From Enoplolaimus lenunculus (Eukaryota; Nematoda; Enoplea; Enoplida; Thoracostomopsidae), in contig JASANG010003915.1 of NCBI GenBank assembly GCA_030248215.1, positions 62,001-126,000 of the forward strand: a DNA stretch of 64,000 nucleotides. Direction: 5' to 3'. The notes under the pieces were generated by a model. That model did not search any database. It was not told the DNA's origin and saw only the letters and a list, made by a program, of their open reading frames with translations. The translations under genes and the position numbers were made by a program. Positions 31,596 through 41,777 of the stretch are shown in pieces. Numbering within the stretch: position 1 is the stretch's first letter; each line of letters begins with the position of its first letter.

Positions 31596-31809
31596 GTATA
31601 AAGTTGTAATTTATGTGTTTTAACTCAGATTGGAAGCTATTCCGCCTGTAACAGTGAGTTTTTTGCAAAAGTTTATTTGCGCAAATTAAACAAAATACTC
31701 AAGTTACAATATGCATTTGGGTTTTTGTATACTGAAATGCTTTAAACAAATCGCTATTAACCAGAATAACCAGATTTAGACAAATTTATGATTTGTAAAT
31801 ACAAAAATG

Positions 31810-32060
31810 CACTGCGAATTCCAATTAGTTGAATAATCAATTCAGCTAGCGAGTTATTTGTTACAAAGTTAATATCAGAAAATATTATCTCACTCTGAGT
31901 TGAGTTTATTTCGTACTTTGAAATGAGTTGACTCCGGATGAGGTGTACTTAACTCAGCATGAATTGAATAAGCTCAAAATTCTGAGTTCTGGTAGTCCTA
32001 ACTCAAACTGAGAGATTCAACTCATTCTGAGTTAAAATCAACTCAATGAAATTTACACTG
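31810..32060. mobile_element. Palindromic CACTGTAAATT element, copy 3
   Basis: CACTGCGAATTCCAATTAG to ATGAAATTTACACTG, GAGTTGATT-type arms. Confidence 0.75.
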
Positions 32061-32084
32061 TGAGTTATATTTTGATTGTTATAA

Positions 32085-32482
32085 GATACTGTCGTGACCT
32101 GAATAAGAGGGGGGCGGACTGATATTTATTAGGCCTCTCCAAAGGGTACACCCCCCGCTATTCGGTAACGGACTTTTATTTATTGTCAACCAGCCCTCCA
32201 TCACCTTTCGTTACTGAAATGTATCCGGCACTGCAATTATCCGTTGAATTAAACGTTTGTGTTTTGTGTCAATAGCTTGAGAGATAATGCGAGGTTATAC
32301 TTAGTAATGTAGTTTCAAACTTAAGTACGCTCTAAAGTTTCGAACACAACTTTATTTGATCCTGGAGTCATTTAGGTATACGCTACAATTAGAAATACTT
32401 GACATTTATGGTCTCTAATTAGGGTTTAGCGACTCTATCCGCTTACGAACTCTTATTAAGTATGCGAACTGCTATTGATTGG
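32085..32482 (-). repeat. GACCCGAATAAG dispersed repeat, reverse copy
   Basis: Reverse complement of 27480-27870 over nearly its full length, from GACCTGAATAAGAGGGGGGC to CGCTTACGAACTC. Another partial reverse copy lies at 31037-31185. Confidence 0.6.
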
Positions 32483-32659
32483 GACTCAAAATGGGGGCCC
32501 TCTTATAGTACTAAAAATTTGAAATTTTAATGCTTGTACTTGGAAATATATTTAGGGAAAATTTCTGTGGCAAGCAGAAACGTGAGCTTATTCAGCGCTC
32601 CGGATTATTTACTACTTCGCTTTGTATTAGTGCGTGCAAATTACATTGTCCTGCATACA

Positions 32660-32753
32660 TATTACAATGTGAAGCAAAAAATGTAATCTAGAATCTAAAC
32701 CTACTCTTTTGTAGACCCACCAGAAACGTGGACGCCCCTTAAAGTAACATAGG
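32660..32753. mobile_element. Right half of a TTACTTTAAGG-type GGCC element
   Basis: CCACCAGAAACGTGGACGCC then CCTTAAAGTAACATAGGCC; left half absent. Confidence 0.6.
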
Positions 32754-32785
32754 CCGTAAATTTTGACAACTTCACTGTAACTTGA

Positions 32786-32946
32786 GGCCCCGTGTAAAGA
32801 TCAGTGGCGCAACATTTTTCTGTGGGACTGGAATAGAACAATCTTAAGCTTTAGACTTACTTTTTGCTTGATTAAGCCATGGACTTTAGCTTTAGACTTA
32901 GGGATATGCTTAAAATACTGTTCCGCCCCTGTTCTTTACATTGGCC
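32786..32946. mobile_element. GGCC hAT-like MITE with 7/8 TSD
   Basis: TAACTTGA at 32778-32785 against TAATTTGA at 32947-32954. Termini GGCCCCGTGTAAAG and CTTTACATTGGCC. Very little TTAGGC array. Confidence 0.85.
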
Positions 32947-33375
32947 TAATTTGAATATTTTGCATACTCAAGAGAACGAAGGAAATCTACACCACAGAAT
33001 TGATTTTACAAATTTTGTGCTAGGAACCACACATCATTTCATGTGCTTAAACGGTAATTTGTGTAAATGTTCCGTGGTATCATATGACATATGGCTACTT
33101 GTATACGATGATCCGTTGAGCGTAGTAGTTTGTAAGGCAACAGGATGTGACATTCATATATTGTCGGTGTACCCGGCATGTTGGTACCCAACGCAGATAA
33201 TTCTACCCCTTCTGACATTTTAACCAGGCTTAATAGTTGTTGGCAAACAAGCCCAGGTAAACTAAATTAAGTTTTTTCAACACGCAATGTTTGCTTTTCA
33301 TTAGCAAGCAAATGCGTATCATTCGAACCTCAGATGTAAAGCTTCCTGTTTAGTTTGACATTAAAGTTGGTTGTA

Positions 33376-33688
33376 TCAAGAGTGGATAATGACAAGAGTG
33401 TGCCACTCTTGGGGTCCCACATGGTACAAAATATACCACCGGGCGTTGCGTTTATGGCGGACATCCCCTTATTTAAAGGGAGGCCCGCTATCACATGAAT
33501 ACCTCTAAATTAAACTATAAAGGATGCATGTTTGACGCCGCATACATAAAGTGTCATGGTTCGCACCGGTGTGCCCATCTCTAATGGGAGCGGAAGGGAA
33601 AAAACGCACCGCGTGCTGGGTACGTTCCTGGCTACACAGAATGTGCCCAGTTGCACAGTCTTCTTTGATAGCGATTATCCACTCTTCG
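33376..33688. mobile_element. CCAAGAGT-terminated MITE, copy 2
   Basis: TCAAGAGTGGATAATGAC at the left, GCGATTATCCACTCTTCG at the right; the interior matches 5258-5539. Confidence 0.75.
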
Positions 33689-33787
33689 TTATACTAAGTT
33701 ATGCAGAAACGATATTCCAATATTAGTGTTTATGAAATCGCGTATATGTTCAATGTGTTCTGATCGCAGTGCATTTGCGTATCTACA

Positions 33788-33895
33788 GTAGTGACCCGAA
33801 TAAGAGGGGGTAATAAGAACAGGGGTCGCCATTTTGAATCCTAATCAATAGGAGTCCGTATCCCTAATAAGAGTCCGTAAGCGGACTGAGTCCCG
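33788..33895. repeat. Short GACCCGAATAAG repeat with both ends but no middle
   Basis: GTGACCCGAATAAGAGGGGG and AGGAGTCCGTATCCCTAATA lie close together, as if the interior had been deleted. Confidence 0.5.
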
Positions 33896-34152
33896 AAATT
33901 CTAAGTAAGCATATAAGCGCGTAAAAATAAGTTTATTCCTAACGCAAAAAACCACCTTTCGTAACTTTTACAGAACGAACACCCTCCTTAAAGAAGCCTG
34001 TCTAAAACCTTGACCATTGTATATTGAACATTTACTTCTAATACGCTGATAGTGAAACTTGCTATGTTTTTATCCCACGAAGGCTGTTGGTTAACATATG
34101 TCCGTTTATAAACCCCATATCATATTCAAAAATTTGTAACATCATCACATAC

Positions 34153-34233
34153 CTTTTGTACTTGAATATCACTAATCGAACCAGAGAATGGAAAGGTTTG
34201 ACATTCAGGACATTTATTGCGTTCGATTCTGCT
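34153..34233 (-). CDS. Isolated 27-codon exon with CPEC motif
   Basis: Acceptor TAGATGTAG, donor GTATGT, phase 0 at both ends. Encodes SRIERNKCPECQTFPF and SGSISDIQVQK; the C-x2-C pair could bind zinc or form disulfides. A decayed copy of the same segment is at about 2690-2760. Gene and neighbouring exons not found. Confidence 0.3.
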
Positions 34234-34367
34234 CTACATCTATGCAAATTTTGTGATCTGCAATTACAGCAGTCGTTAGTTTGAAAACCTCACATTGGTA
34301 ATATCTGCTATATCCATTTGAGAATATTATGGGCTGTAGACAAAGTAAATTAAGGCGCAATACATTA

Positions 34368-34540
34368 ATCGATAATAATCATAATAATAATAATAATAGT
34401 AATAACAACAACAACAACAACAATAATAATAATAATAATAGTAACAATAATAATAATAATAATAATAGTAACAATAATAATAATAATATTAATATTAATA
34501 TTAATAATAATAATAATAAAAATAATAATAATAATTGCCG
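34368..34540. repeat. AAT/AAC trinucleotide microsatellite
   Basis: About 170 bp of AAT with AAC and AGT variants. It reads as poly-Asn on the plus strand but is simple sequence. Confidence 0.9.
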
Positions 34541-34627
34541 AACAATATGACATCTGCTCTTAATTAATAATACTTAAATTTTTGTAAGTACAATCTCGAC
34601 CATTAAGTCTATTTTAACCTACATATA

Positions 34628-35920
34628 ATGCTAAACCAAACGGTTCGTTTTGCAATACCGCGAACCGATGGACCGCCGTGGTTTTTAAAACCACGAAACA
34701 TCGTTGTGGCCAATCGAACTGACCAGCATCAACAGCTAAAAATGTTTTTTCAAAGCCAGTATTCCGTACTGTTTCAATATTACGCAGTTGTGTTTGACCA
34801 TTTTAAACCAAAATGTGTCAAATTAGTATATATAGACGAATTGATCGCTTCAAGCTATAATTTAACTGTTCATCATATGTTGACTGACAATAGCATTTAT
34901 TTCGGTTTACCATGGTGGCATATGAGAACACATCATTTGCACCAAGTCCGATCACCAAGGATGCCAGCATTCACCTTGAACGGTGCACAAATTATCCTTA
35001 ATCCTAAACCGCAGTTTTATACGTTTGGACCTTTTGACGCAGCGAAAGTATCCGTTTGGATTGTTTGTTTCAGTTTAAGTATCATTTGTAGTTTGATTAT
35101 ATCGAGTGTGACTGACACAAGCGTTCGAAAACGTCTCTCGCGGCAGAATGTAACACAAACATGGTTTCAGCTGTATTTTTGGCGACGTCGCATAGTTGAC
35201 AGAATTCGAAATACCAACGTTGTGTTCAACGTATCTTCAGTCCGTACGGTGCTAATATTAATTATAGTATTGGAATTTATGGCATATTTGGGTCAAAAAA
35301 AGTACAAACAAGTGTTTGTTCGACATCTCACTAAACGGGTCCATAATCCGCTGGAAACCGTTCAAAACCCGTCTGAAATGTTACCGATATATAAAAGCTA
35401 CAATGTTATCACTGGTAATCACGACCTTATTGAGTATACATTAATGAAGACACCGAAAACGGAACGTATTTTAGAAAAATATTCAACCCAAATGACAATT
35501 AAACAGTTTTCAAGTACAATTTGTAATATTCAAGGCACCGTTGGCGTCGGAATGGACCATTTAGTGATTGCGTACGTTAAAAAACGTTGCCCCGGTCCGT
35601 TGTACACAAAAATATTACAGGCTGAACTCAAATATTTAGCACCGATGTTAAAGTCGACTGAGCCGAAATGGTTTTTGGCAAAATTTGACAAATTTCACAT
35701 GGCTCTGCTACATTCAGGTGTTTATAATCAATTTATTCATATCGCTAAGCATCGATTGCTACATTTTCATCATTTGTCATACTGCAAACTTGCAATCCGC
35801 TGCGCTCCAGCGATTTCGCTGCATTCGTATCGCAGTATGCTGATCTGGCTTTGCTTTGCGTACGCCGTTGCGTTTGTGATATTGATTGTCGAAATTCAAT
35901 ATCATAAAATACGAAATTAA
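34628..35920 (+). CDS. Ionotropic-receptor-like membrane protein, intronless, no amino-terminal domain
   Basis: A 430-residue open frame with no intron; an in-frame TAA lies a few codons upstream of the ATG. The order fits ionotropic glutamate receptor/IR topology: a ligand-binding S1-like lobe (residues 1-135), a first membrane helix preceded by FGPFDAAKVSVW (about 138-161), a basic loop in place of the pore loop, a second helix VRTVLILIIVLEFMAYLG (205-222), an S2-like lobe, and a last helix IWLCFAYAVAFVILIVEI (406-423). IRs are protostome chemoreceptor channels. Short, intronless, divergent members are common in some lineages. The usual pore and glutamate-binding residues are not evident. 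A seven-transmembrane receptor is excluded by helix count. Likely a sensory receptor; family assignment is by topology, not by clear motif. Confidence 0.5.
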   Translation: MLNQTVRFAIPRTDGPPWFLKPRNIVVANRTDQHQQLKMFFQSQYSVLFQYYAVVFDHFKPKCVKLVYIDELIASSYNLTVHHMLTDNSIYFGLPWWHMRTHHLHQVRSPRMPAFTLNGAQIILNPKPQFYTFGPFDAAKVSVWIVCFSLSIICSLIISSVTDTSVRKRLSRQNVTQTWFQLYFWRRRIVDRIRNTNVVFNVSSVRTVLILIIVLEFMAYLGQKKYKQVFVRHLTKRVHNPLETVQNPSEMLPIYKSYNVITGNHDLIEYTLMKTPKTERILEKYSTQMTIKQFSSTICNIQGTVGVGMDHLVIAYVKKRCPGPLYTKILQAELKYLAPMLKSTEPKWFLAKFDKFHMALLHSGVYNQFIHIAKHRLLHFHHLSYCKLAIRCAPAISLHSYRSMLIWLCFAYAVAFVILIVEIQYHKIRN

Positions 35921-35953
35921 TCCTATCACCAGCGTTAAACGTTATAAAATGTC

Positions 35954-36232
35954 GGGCCGACGTATAGAACAGGGGCTGGAACTGTAGTATAAGCATATTC
36001 TGAAGTTTAAACCAAGGTTAAACGTTGTACAACACGGCGCCCATGTATAGAACAGGGGCTAGAACTGTGGTATAAGCCTATTTTTAAGCCTAAGCCTAAA
36101 CGTAGACGTAAGAATGAACATATTTCGAAACCTAAGCCTAAGCCTAAACAAAGATTTAGTGTAAAGTTTAAACTGGCTCTGTGTTACAGACCCTCCGGAA
36201 CACGATCCGGCGCTTTTCTATACATGAGCCTA
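35954..36232. mobile_element. Two overlapping GGCC hAT-like elements
   Basis: Two left ends in tandem: CGACGTATAGAACAGGGGCT at 35959 and CCCATGTATAGAACAGGGGC at 36040. One right end, CCGGCGCTTTTCTATACATG. The second copy is whole; the first is truncated by it. Confidence 0.6.
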
Positions 36233-37077
36233 AGATGGCGTGTGTTGATTTTCAGCCATTCGATGATTTGTTACCAGCTCGATATGACGTATAATTAAAG
36301 GTTGTACATCGAATATATATTCAAACATACTTCCGACTGTCTGTTGACGGTCAAGTTACGATATATAAAAATACAACAAATTTATATCAATATTTTAAAC
36401 AAAAGGATTTTACGTTGGAAACTTTTAAGCTACGACGAATTTCGCAAGTTGGCGTAAAATTCTGGTTCAGTTTATCGGATGCTGTTTTATTTGCAACCGA
36501 TCAAATCTGACCAGCGCATTCACTGAAACTGTTATGTTGAAGTGTAACACATTTTAAAGCTTCATTAATATCTGCTTCCAATAGTTTGCACTAACCCTAT
36601 CTTGAAAGTGCATTTCGTATGAAATTGAAAATATTCATGTGAGAAAGGGTTAATTGCATTAGAGATAAAACGGTTAAATAGAATAGCAGGTATTAATATA
36701 CAGTTGTGCTTCACAAAAATTCTATTTTTATTTATTTCTTGTAATTTCTTTATAAAATTTAACAAAATTTTAATAGTAGGCCTTGTTGTTGTTCAGGTTA
36801 GGCTTAATTCGCAATAATCTGGGTGTATACGGTATAAACTCGAAAATCTTATATAAAACTCTACCTGATTTTTTATTATTAAATATTTTAGGCGACTATT
36901 TGGGAGCCATCTTACAAAAATGACTAGAATTTATAGTTCAGAGAAACTTAAATTTGCTATTTTAAAATCCATTCCAGCAATTAAAAGACCGTATTTTCAA
37001 AATTTCAAAACTGTAAATTTTTAGATCCAAAATGCGTTTTAATTTGTTTGCAAATGCAATCACGCATATTGCGTTCT
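36233..37077. other. No gene; right-end scrap of a TTAA MITE at 36625-36652
   Basis: AAAATATTCATGTGAGAAAGGGTTAA is the family right end without the body. The remainder is AT-rich. Confidence 0.5.
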
Positions 37078-37715
37078 TAAAGCCCTATTCACACATGCAA
37101 GCTTTTGCAGCAAAAACTTGCAAATGCAACTTGCGCGCGCAAGTTTGGTCACAAAGCAGCCACAAAGCAGCATTAGAAGTTCTAGCAGCTGCAAATTATT
37201 CACGGGAATTCACGCTAATTCGCACCTGTGAACGCTGCACCTGCATTTTGATTGGTCAATCGGAATGTTTCTTTGAAAATATTCACATCTGCAAGTATTT
37301 CATGCAAGTTACAGCTGCGAGTCAGGGTGGAACCGGAGGTGAAAAATACCGGAGCTGGAGGTGAACGAAACTTGCCGGAGCCGGAGAAAAAGGTGAGCCG
37401 AAATTAAGCAGTAAAAATGTTGGTTAATTAGTTAATTTTAGCCATTATATGCAAAACGTTAAGTTGCTTGATTTCAGCCTAATTTTGTGCCAAATTTCGG
37501 CAATTCTTTCCTGAAAATTTTGACAAAAGTCAATCGAAACGCGCTAAACAGATAAACTTACCACAAATTATGTACAAATTTACTACCGAAATTGCCGGAA
37601 CCTCCGGCAAAAGATCTACCGGAGCCGGAGGCTGATTTTCTGCCGGAGCCGGAGGCAGAACTCCGGTTGTACCCTGCTGCGAGTTCTCATTGTAAAAAAC
37701 TTATACGTGTGAATG
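37078..37715. mobile_element. AAGCCCTATTCACACGTGC-type MITE split by a CAGGGT element
   Basis: Left AAAGCCCTATTCACACATGC, right ACTTATACGTGTGAATGGGG; the interior is interrupted at 37323-37676. Confidence 0.8.
37323..37676. mobile_element. CAGGGT-terminated element, exact 8-bp TSD
   Basis: CTGCGAGT flanks it exactly (37315-37322 and 37677-37684). Starts CAGGGTGGAACCGGAGG and ends CCTCCGG-type repeats then GTTGTACCCTG. GCCGGAG words repeat near both ends. hAT-like; this copy defines the family. Confidence 0.85.
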
Positions 37716-37729
37716 GGGAATAAGGATAT

Positions 37730-38160
37730 AGGCTAAAGGGGGTGCGTGCCATAAAAAGCAACAAAAAATTATTTTTAACATAAAAAATTTGCAAGATTTT
37801 CGCGAAGGACTCTATAATATGGTACTGCTTCACTTAGAATTAACAGAACGTCAACTTTCATCATTAATATACAAATTACAAATTAAATATTGTTCGATTT
37901 ATGCACCAAACCGTTACAATGTCACATTTTACTGACGTTGCCTTGTTAATATTTACAATATTCAACGAAAACAGTTTGAGTTGATGTTCCACAATGATAA
38001 AAGTCCACATTTGATTATTTTACCGTCAAATTTAAATTTTTTAAAAAGAATTATTTATTCTTTAAAATATGATGGCATTCAACGCTATGATGTATACATG
38101 AGTTCGTCAGGCTTTGTTTCACGTATTGATCGTAATTCGCTCTTGTTAAAGTTTGACTGA
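37730..38160 (+). pseudogene. Broken coding exon, possibly receptor-like amino-terminal domain
   Basis: One frame stays open from about 37731, carrying NLQDFREGLYNMVLLHLELT and ERQLSSLIYKLQIKYC, to a TGA at 37933-37935. The same frame then continues another 74 codons (KSPHLIILPSNLNFLKRIIY, YDGIQRYDVYMSSSGFV) to TGA at 38158-38160. A single stop inside otherwise protein-like sequence points to a recently broken host gene. The text resembles the extracellular lobe of IR-type receptors and it lies 2 kb downstream of one on the same strand, but the link is inference. Confidence 0.4.
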
Positions 38161-38189
38161 ATGTTCCGCTGCAACTGCGGACAGAGGCG

Positions 38190-38315
38190 GATTCAACAAT
38201 TTCTGACGGGGGTTTGCAAATGTTATGAAATGCAAAAATTGTAAGGTAGAAACCGGACTATTTTAACACAAGAAAATTTCTGATGGGGAAGCGTACGCCC
38301 CCTCCTCTGGATCCG
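38190..38315. repeat. Low-copy dispersed repeat, copy 2
   Basis: Matches 28455-28585, including AAAATTGTAAGGTAGAAACC. Confidence 0.5.
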
Positions 38316-38608
38316 GTATTGGCAGTGGATTCAAGAATTTTGGACAGAGGCTTTAGATATAATGTGAGAAACAGTAACGGGCAAAGTGAGCGAAGGGGTA
38401 AAAGCAATTTTTTGTAGCACAAAAGAAAAAATTTGTAATAAAGGCGCCGGAATCGGAGGTACAATACTTCGGTTTGTGGCACTGCTGAACGCCCAGTATT
38501 TTCCGACCGGATGAATGTTTGGCTTCAGCCAAAATTTCTAATTTTTTACATGGTTTGTGAAATTATGTCAAAATTTTGCATTTAATGTGCGATTTCATTG
38601 CGAGTTTG

Positions 38609-38809
38609 GGCCAATGTAACGAACATGGGCCGAACAGTATTATAAGCATATTTCTAAGCCTAAGCCTAATCCTAAGTCTAAACCTCAGCGTCAGAATGAA
38701 TACATTCCAAGCCTAAGTCTAAAACAAGCAAAAAAATTAGCTTAAAGCTTAAGCTTATTCTTTTCCAGTTCCCCAGAAAAACGTTCAGCCCCTGATCTTT
38801 ACATGATCC
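38609..38809. mobile_element. GGCC hAT-like MITE, exact TSD
   Basis: CGAGTTTG at 38601-38608 and 38810-38817. Left GGCCAATGTAACGAACATGG, right CCTGATCTTTACATGATCC; short AAGCCT run. Confidence 0.88.
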
Positions 38810-39269
38810 CGAGTTTGTTACTATAAAGTGCTCCGGGGCTTTCAGGGTAGTCGTAGTCCAAAGATTCTGAGAACTGATGAAAAATTTTGCATGCATCTGT
38901 TGAAGTTTTAATTTCCCACTATTGAAGATTTACGATGTTTCGTTTGTCTACGTCATAATATGTTTGAATCAAGATTTGCACGGTGAACCTGATTTTACAT
39001 AACTCTTGACAGAGTAAACGGCTTCTTCAGTGCTGTTGCTATTTGATTTCAGTATTTAACGCTGATCTGAATTTTAAATAAGCGATTGTGTATTTAACCC
39101 TGCTGAACTCGTTCAGTTTGCGGACCCACGTACGAAAAACAACACCACTTCATTGCTTTGCAGGGGTGGTGGTATAAAGAACCTAAGTGTGGGCGGATGC
39201 CCAATTTTTAGGGCCTTTTCTATTATATCATTCCGGGCAGCGTTTTCCCGAGGATGGTTGAATGTTTAA

Positions 39270-39600
39270 AATTTTTTGCATATTTGAGCTGCTCAGCATC
39301 ACATAACATTCCCAGGTAAATCCACGCCAAATTTGAATTTTTGAAATTTGATTGTTTTACATTCCCAACCCAAGGTCTCCGTTGGGAGTTGGTCCCAAAA
39401 AACTTTTTGTTAAAAAGTTAGACAAATGATATACCATGTGACGCAGCTTGTGGAGCTGAGTCCAACAGTGTTATATTTTCTACAATCAAACGTCTGGCTA
39501 AAAAGTTACGGTCAAATAACCGGTTTCGCTCGCTGCCAACAATTTAGGACTGTGCCAGATAAGTTATATGACCTGTGGAACATCCAACACAGTTGGGTCC
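39270..39600. repeat. Diverged relative of the 40375-40895 palindrome
   Basis: Shares TGCATATTTGAGCT, TTTTTGAAATTTGATTG, TTATATTTTCTACAATC and the GGTCAAATAACCGGTTTCGC region with the left arm at 40340-40590. Confidence 0.5.
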
Positions 39601-39808
39601 GTTCGGCAGACGCCGGCTGGAAAGTAACCGAAAACACCCATACGCTAGCCTACTTTTTACAGGGGTAAGTTTGAAAACCAACTGATTACACGCTGACAAT
39701 GCCATCATAAAGGGTGCTTAGTTAATAATCGTGAAGCGCAACTTTTTTCACAATTTACAAAGAAAATGACCGAAACATACAAAGAAAGCAGAAAACAATT
39801 TCGTCGGC

Positions 39809-39912
39809 TAACGCTCACTAATATACTCCTAGGAACAATTGCGGTGAAACGAGGTCGCGTGCAATCGCTACCCTTATCACCGCAATTGTTCCTAGGAGTA
39901 TTAGTGAGCGTT
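39809..39912. repeat. Near-perfect hairpin, arms about 36 bp
   Basis: The left arm TAACGCTCACTAATA... and right arm ...TATTAGTGAGCGTTA are reverse complements apart from a 2-bp insertion, separated by about 30 bp. Both arms include CTCCTAGGAACAATTGCGG. Not part of a recognised element. Confidence 0.8.
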
Positions 39913-40165
39913 AATTTTGTGTTAAAAGTTAGGCTGTACAATTTTCGAACCTTGGGTGGAGTTATCGTATTTCCGTTCTTTGATAAAGTGAATGTGTTCA
40001 GTACTCATCAGATTAAAAATACTAAATAAAATATAAAGCCTGAGATAAATGTAAGCATGGAATTTCATTCAGCCAACAATATCATCTGCCGGTGGTGTTT
40101 GTTCAATTTTGTCGTAAACGTGATGATTTCAACGTTGGCGATTTGTGGAGGTATTTTAAAATTAA

Positions 40166-40272
40166 CCTTTTCTCACATTGAGTTGCATATTGGCAACTTA
40201 GCGCAGTGTATATACGTTAAATAGTATATATCGGGTCTCAGGGGAAATAGAAAATATTCACGTGAGAAAGGG
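40166..40272 (+). mobile_element. Internally deleted TTAA MITE (no tRNA-like core)
   Basis: TTAA at 40162-40165 and 40273-40276; CCTTTTCTCACATTGAGTTG left end and CACGTGAGAAAGGG right end. The interior jumps from ATAGTATATATCG to GGTCTCAGGGG, removing the Pol III-like segment. Confidence 0.85.
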
Positions 40273-40374
40273 TTAAAAACTGGTCTTTTCCATTGACCCT
40301 CACAGCTCGCGTTTACGCAAAATGGTTCGATTTTGAACATTTTTGCATATTTGAGCTTCTCAAGACCTGCGCTG

Positions 40375-40895
40375 ACCATTCCACATCCAAACTTGAGTTT
40401 TTGAAAAATTCGATTTTTAAGGTCTCACGGGTCTTCTTTAGGGAACTAAAAAATGTCAAAAAGTGTGACAAAAGTTATACCATTTGATGTAACTTGCTGA
40501 GCTGAATCGAATGCTGTTAAATTTTCTCCAACCAGACGATTGGTTGACAAATTATGGTCAAACAATTGATTTCGCGCCTTCCCAAGTCGTTGGTAGCGCG
40601 CCAAATCAGTTTTATTTGACCATAATTCGTTAACCAATCGTTTGAACACGAATAATTTATCACCATTTGACTCAGCCACGCAAAATGCATCGCATAGTAT
40701 ATAATTTGTCAAACTTTTTAACAATTTTTTGGGTCCCAAAGGGGGGCCTATGGACCCAAAAAATTAAAACGTTTGACAAATTATATACTATGCGATGACA
40801 TCTGCGGGGCTGAGTCAAACGGTTTTAAACTTTTTGACCTTAAAAATGGAATTTTTCAAAAATTCAAATTTAAGTGTGGAATGATTAGGGAAGTG
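40375..40895. mobile_element. Long palindromic element
   Basis: Left arm to 40738 and right arm from 40741 pair around GGGTCC...GGACCC; for example CATCGCATAGTATATAATTT on the left against its reverse on the right, and outer CCATTCCACA words. The left arm carries about 200 bp extra. Terminal sequence and target duplication unclear. Confidence 0.6.
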
Positions 40896-41306
40896 TAAAA
40901 AAACTGTTAACTGTGTTGCATCTCGTGAAGTTTTTTCAGTCAACACTGGATGCAGACAACGATTTATATGATTTGAAGTTAGCTATTGTTTAGTTTTCCA
41001 GACATTTCATGGTTAAAGCTTAAATGTTAGCTGTATATAATTTTCCCGAAGTGTTTTATAACTTTATTTATTACCTCACCCAATTCAAATGCGCATCCTC
41101 AACGGGAAAATAATGGATCTATCGGTTCACATCACTTACAACTCGACATCCATCAAATAATACACCACATTTTGACAATGCTTTTATGAAACTTTAAATA
41201 CCAAGTTACCGTTTGAAAACCCAATCGTTGGTGAATATTTGCCGTAGTAAAAATGAAGATATTTGTGATTTTGCAAACGAACAAAGTTACGTTCGATGAA
41301 AATTTC
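40896..41306. other. No gene recognised
   Basis: AT-rich. A first exon for gene B was looked for here and not found. Confidence 0.4.
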
Positions 41307-41489
41307 CGCCAATGTTACTTTTAGGGGCGTAACAGTAGATTAAGCGTAATTCTAAAAGCATAAACCTAAACGTTGCAAAAGTGTGTTCCCAAACCAAAGC
41401 CTAAGCGAAGAAGTGTAATCTAGAATCTAAACCTCTACTCTTTTACAGACCCGCCAGACACCTGGACGCCCCTAAAAGTAACATTGGTC
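41307..41489. mobile_element. GGCC hAT-like MITE (TTACTTTAAGG subfamily)
   Basis: Left GCCAATGTTACTTTTAGGGG, right CCCCTAAAAGTAACATTGG; AAGCCT words between. Lies 140 bp upstream of the first visible gene B exon. Confidence 0.8.
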
Positions 41490-41630
41490 AAAAAAGGCGA
41501 GTTTTTGAGTTAAACTTTAAAAAAGCATTTCAACCCCTTTTACAAAAATTTCAAATGTATCGTTTGACTACAAACACCACACTCCCTCCTGTCTGGCAAC
41601 GCCATTGATAGTAAACCATTATATTTTAAG

Positions 41631-41777
41631 ATTCAAATAAATTCCAACTCAAATATTACTGTATCGAACCTGATACCCAATGTGCTGCATGCTACAGTGG
41701 TCTTGGATTTTGTCCTCAAAACGTTCGACTGTTTTACAAACAAAAAAATTGTGATGACGAATGCAGAACTGACACTG
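41631..41777 (+). CDS. Gene B module 1
   Basis: Acceptor ATTTTAAG, donor GTAAAT, 147 bp, phase 1 both ends. KYYCIEPDTQCAAC then GFCPQNVRLFYKQKNCDDEC: spacing 6-2-6-12-3 between the six Cys. Confidence 0.7.

Noticed and set aside
32879-33223. 114-residue plus-strand frame
   Set aside because: It begins inside a GGCC MITE and runs into unsupported sequence; no domain or splice evidence.
34329-34550. Poly-Asn open frame starting MGCRQSKLRR, like a myristoylation signal
   Set aside because: It is the AAT microsatellite read in frame, and its start lies in a segment duplicated at 2.8 kb; no supporting exon follows.
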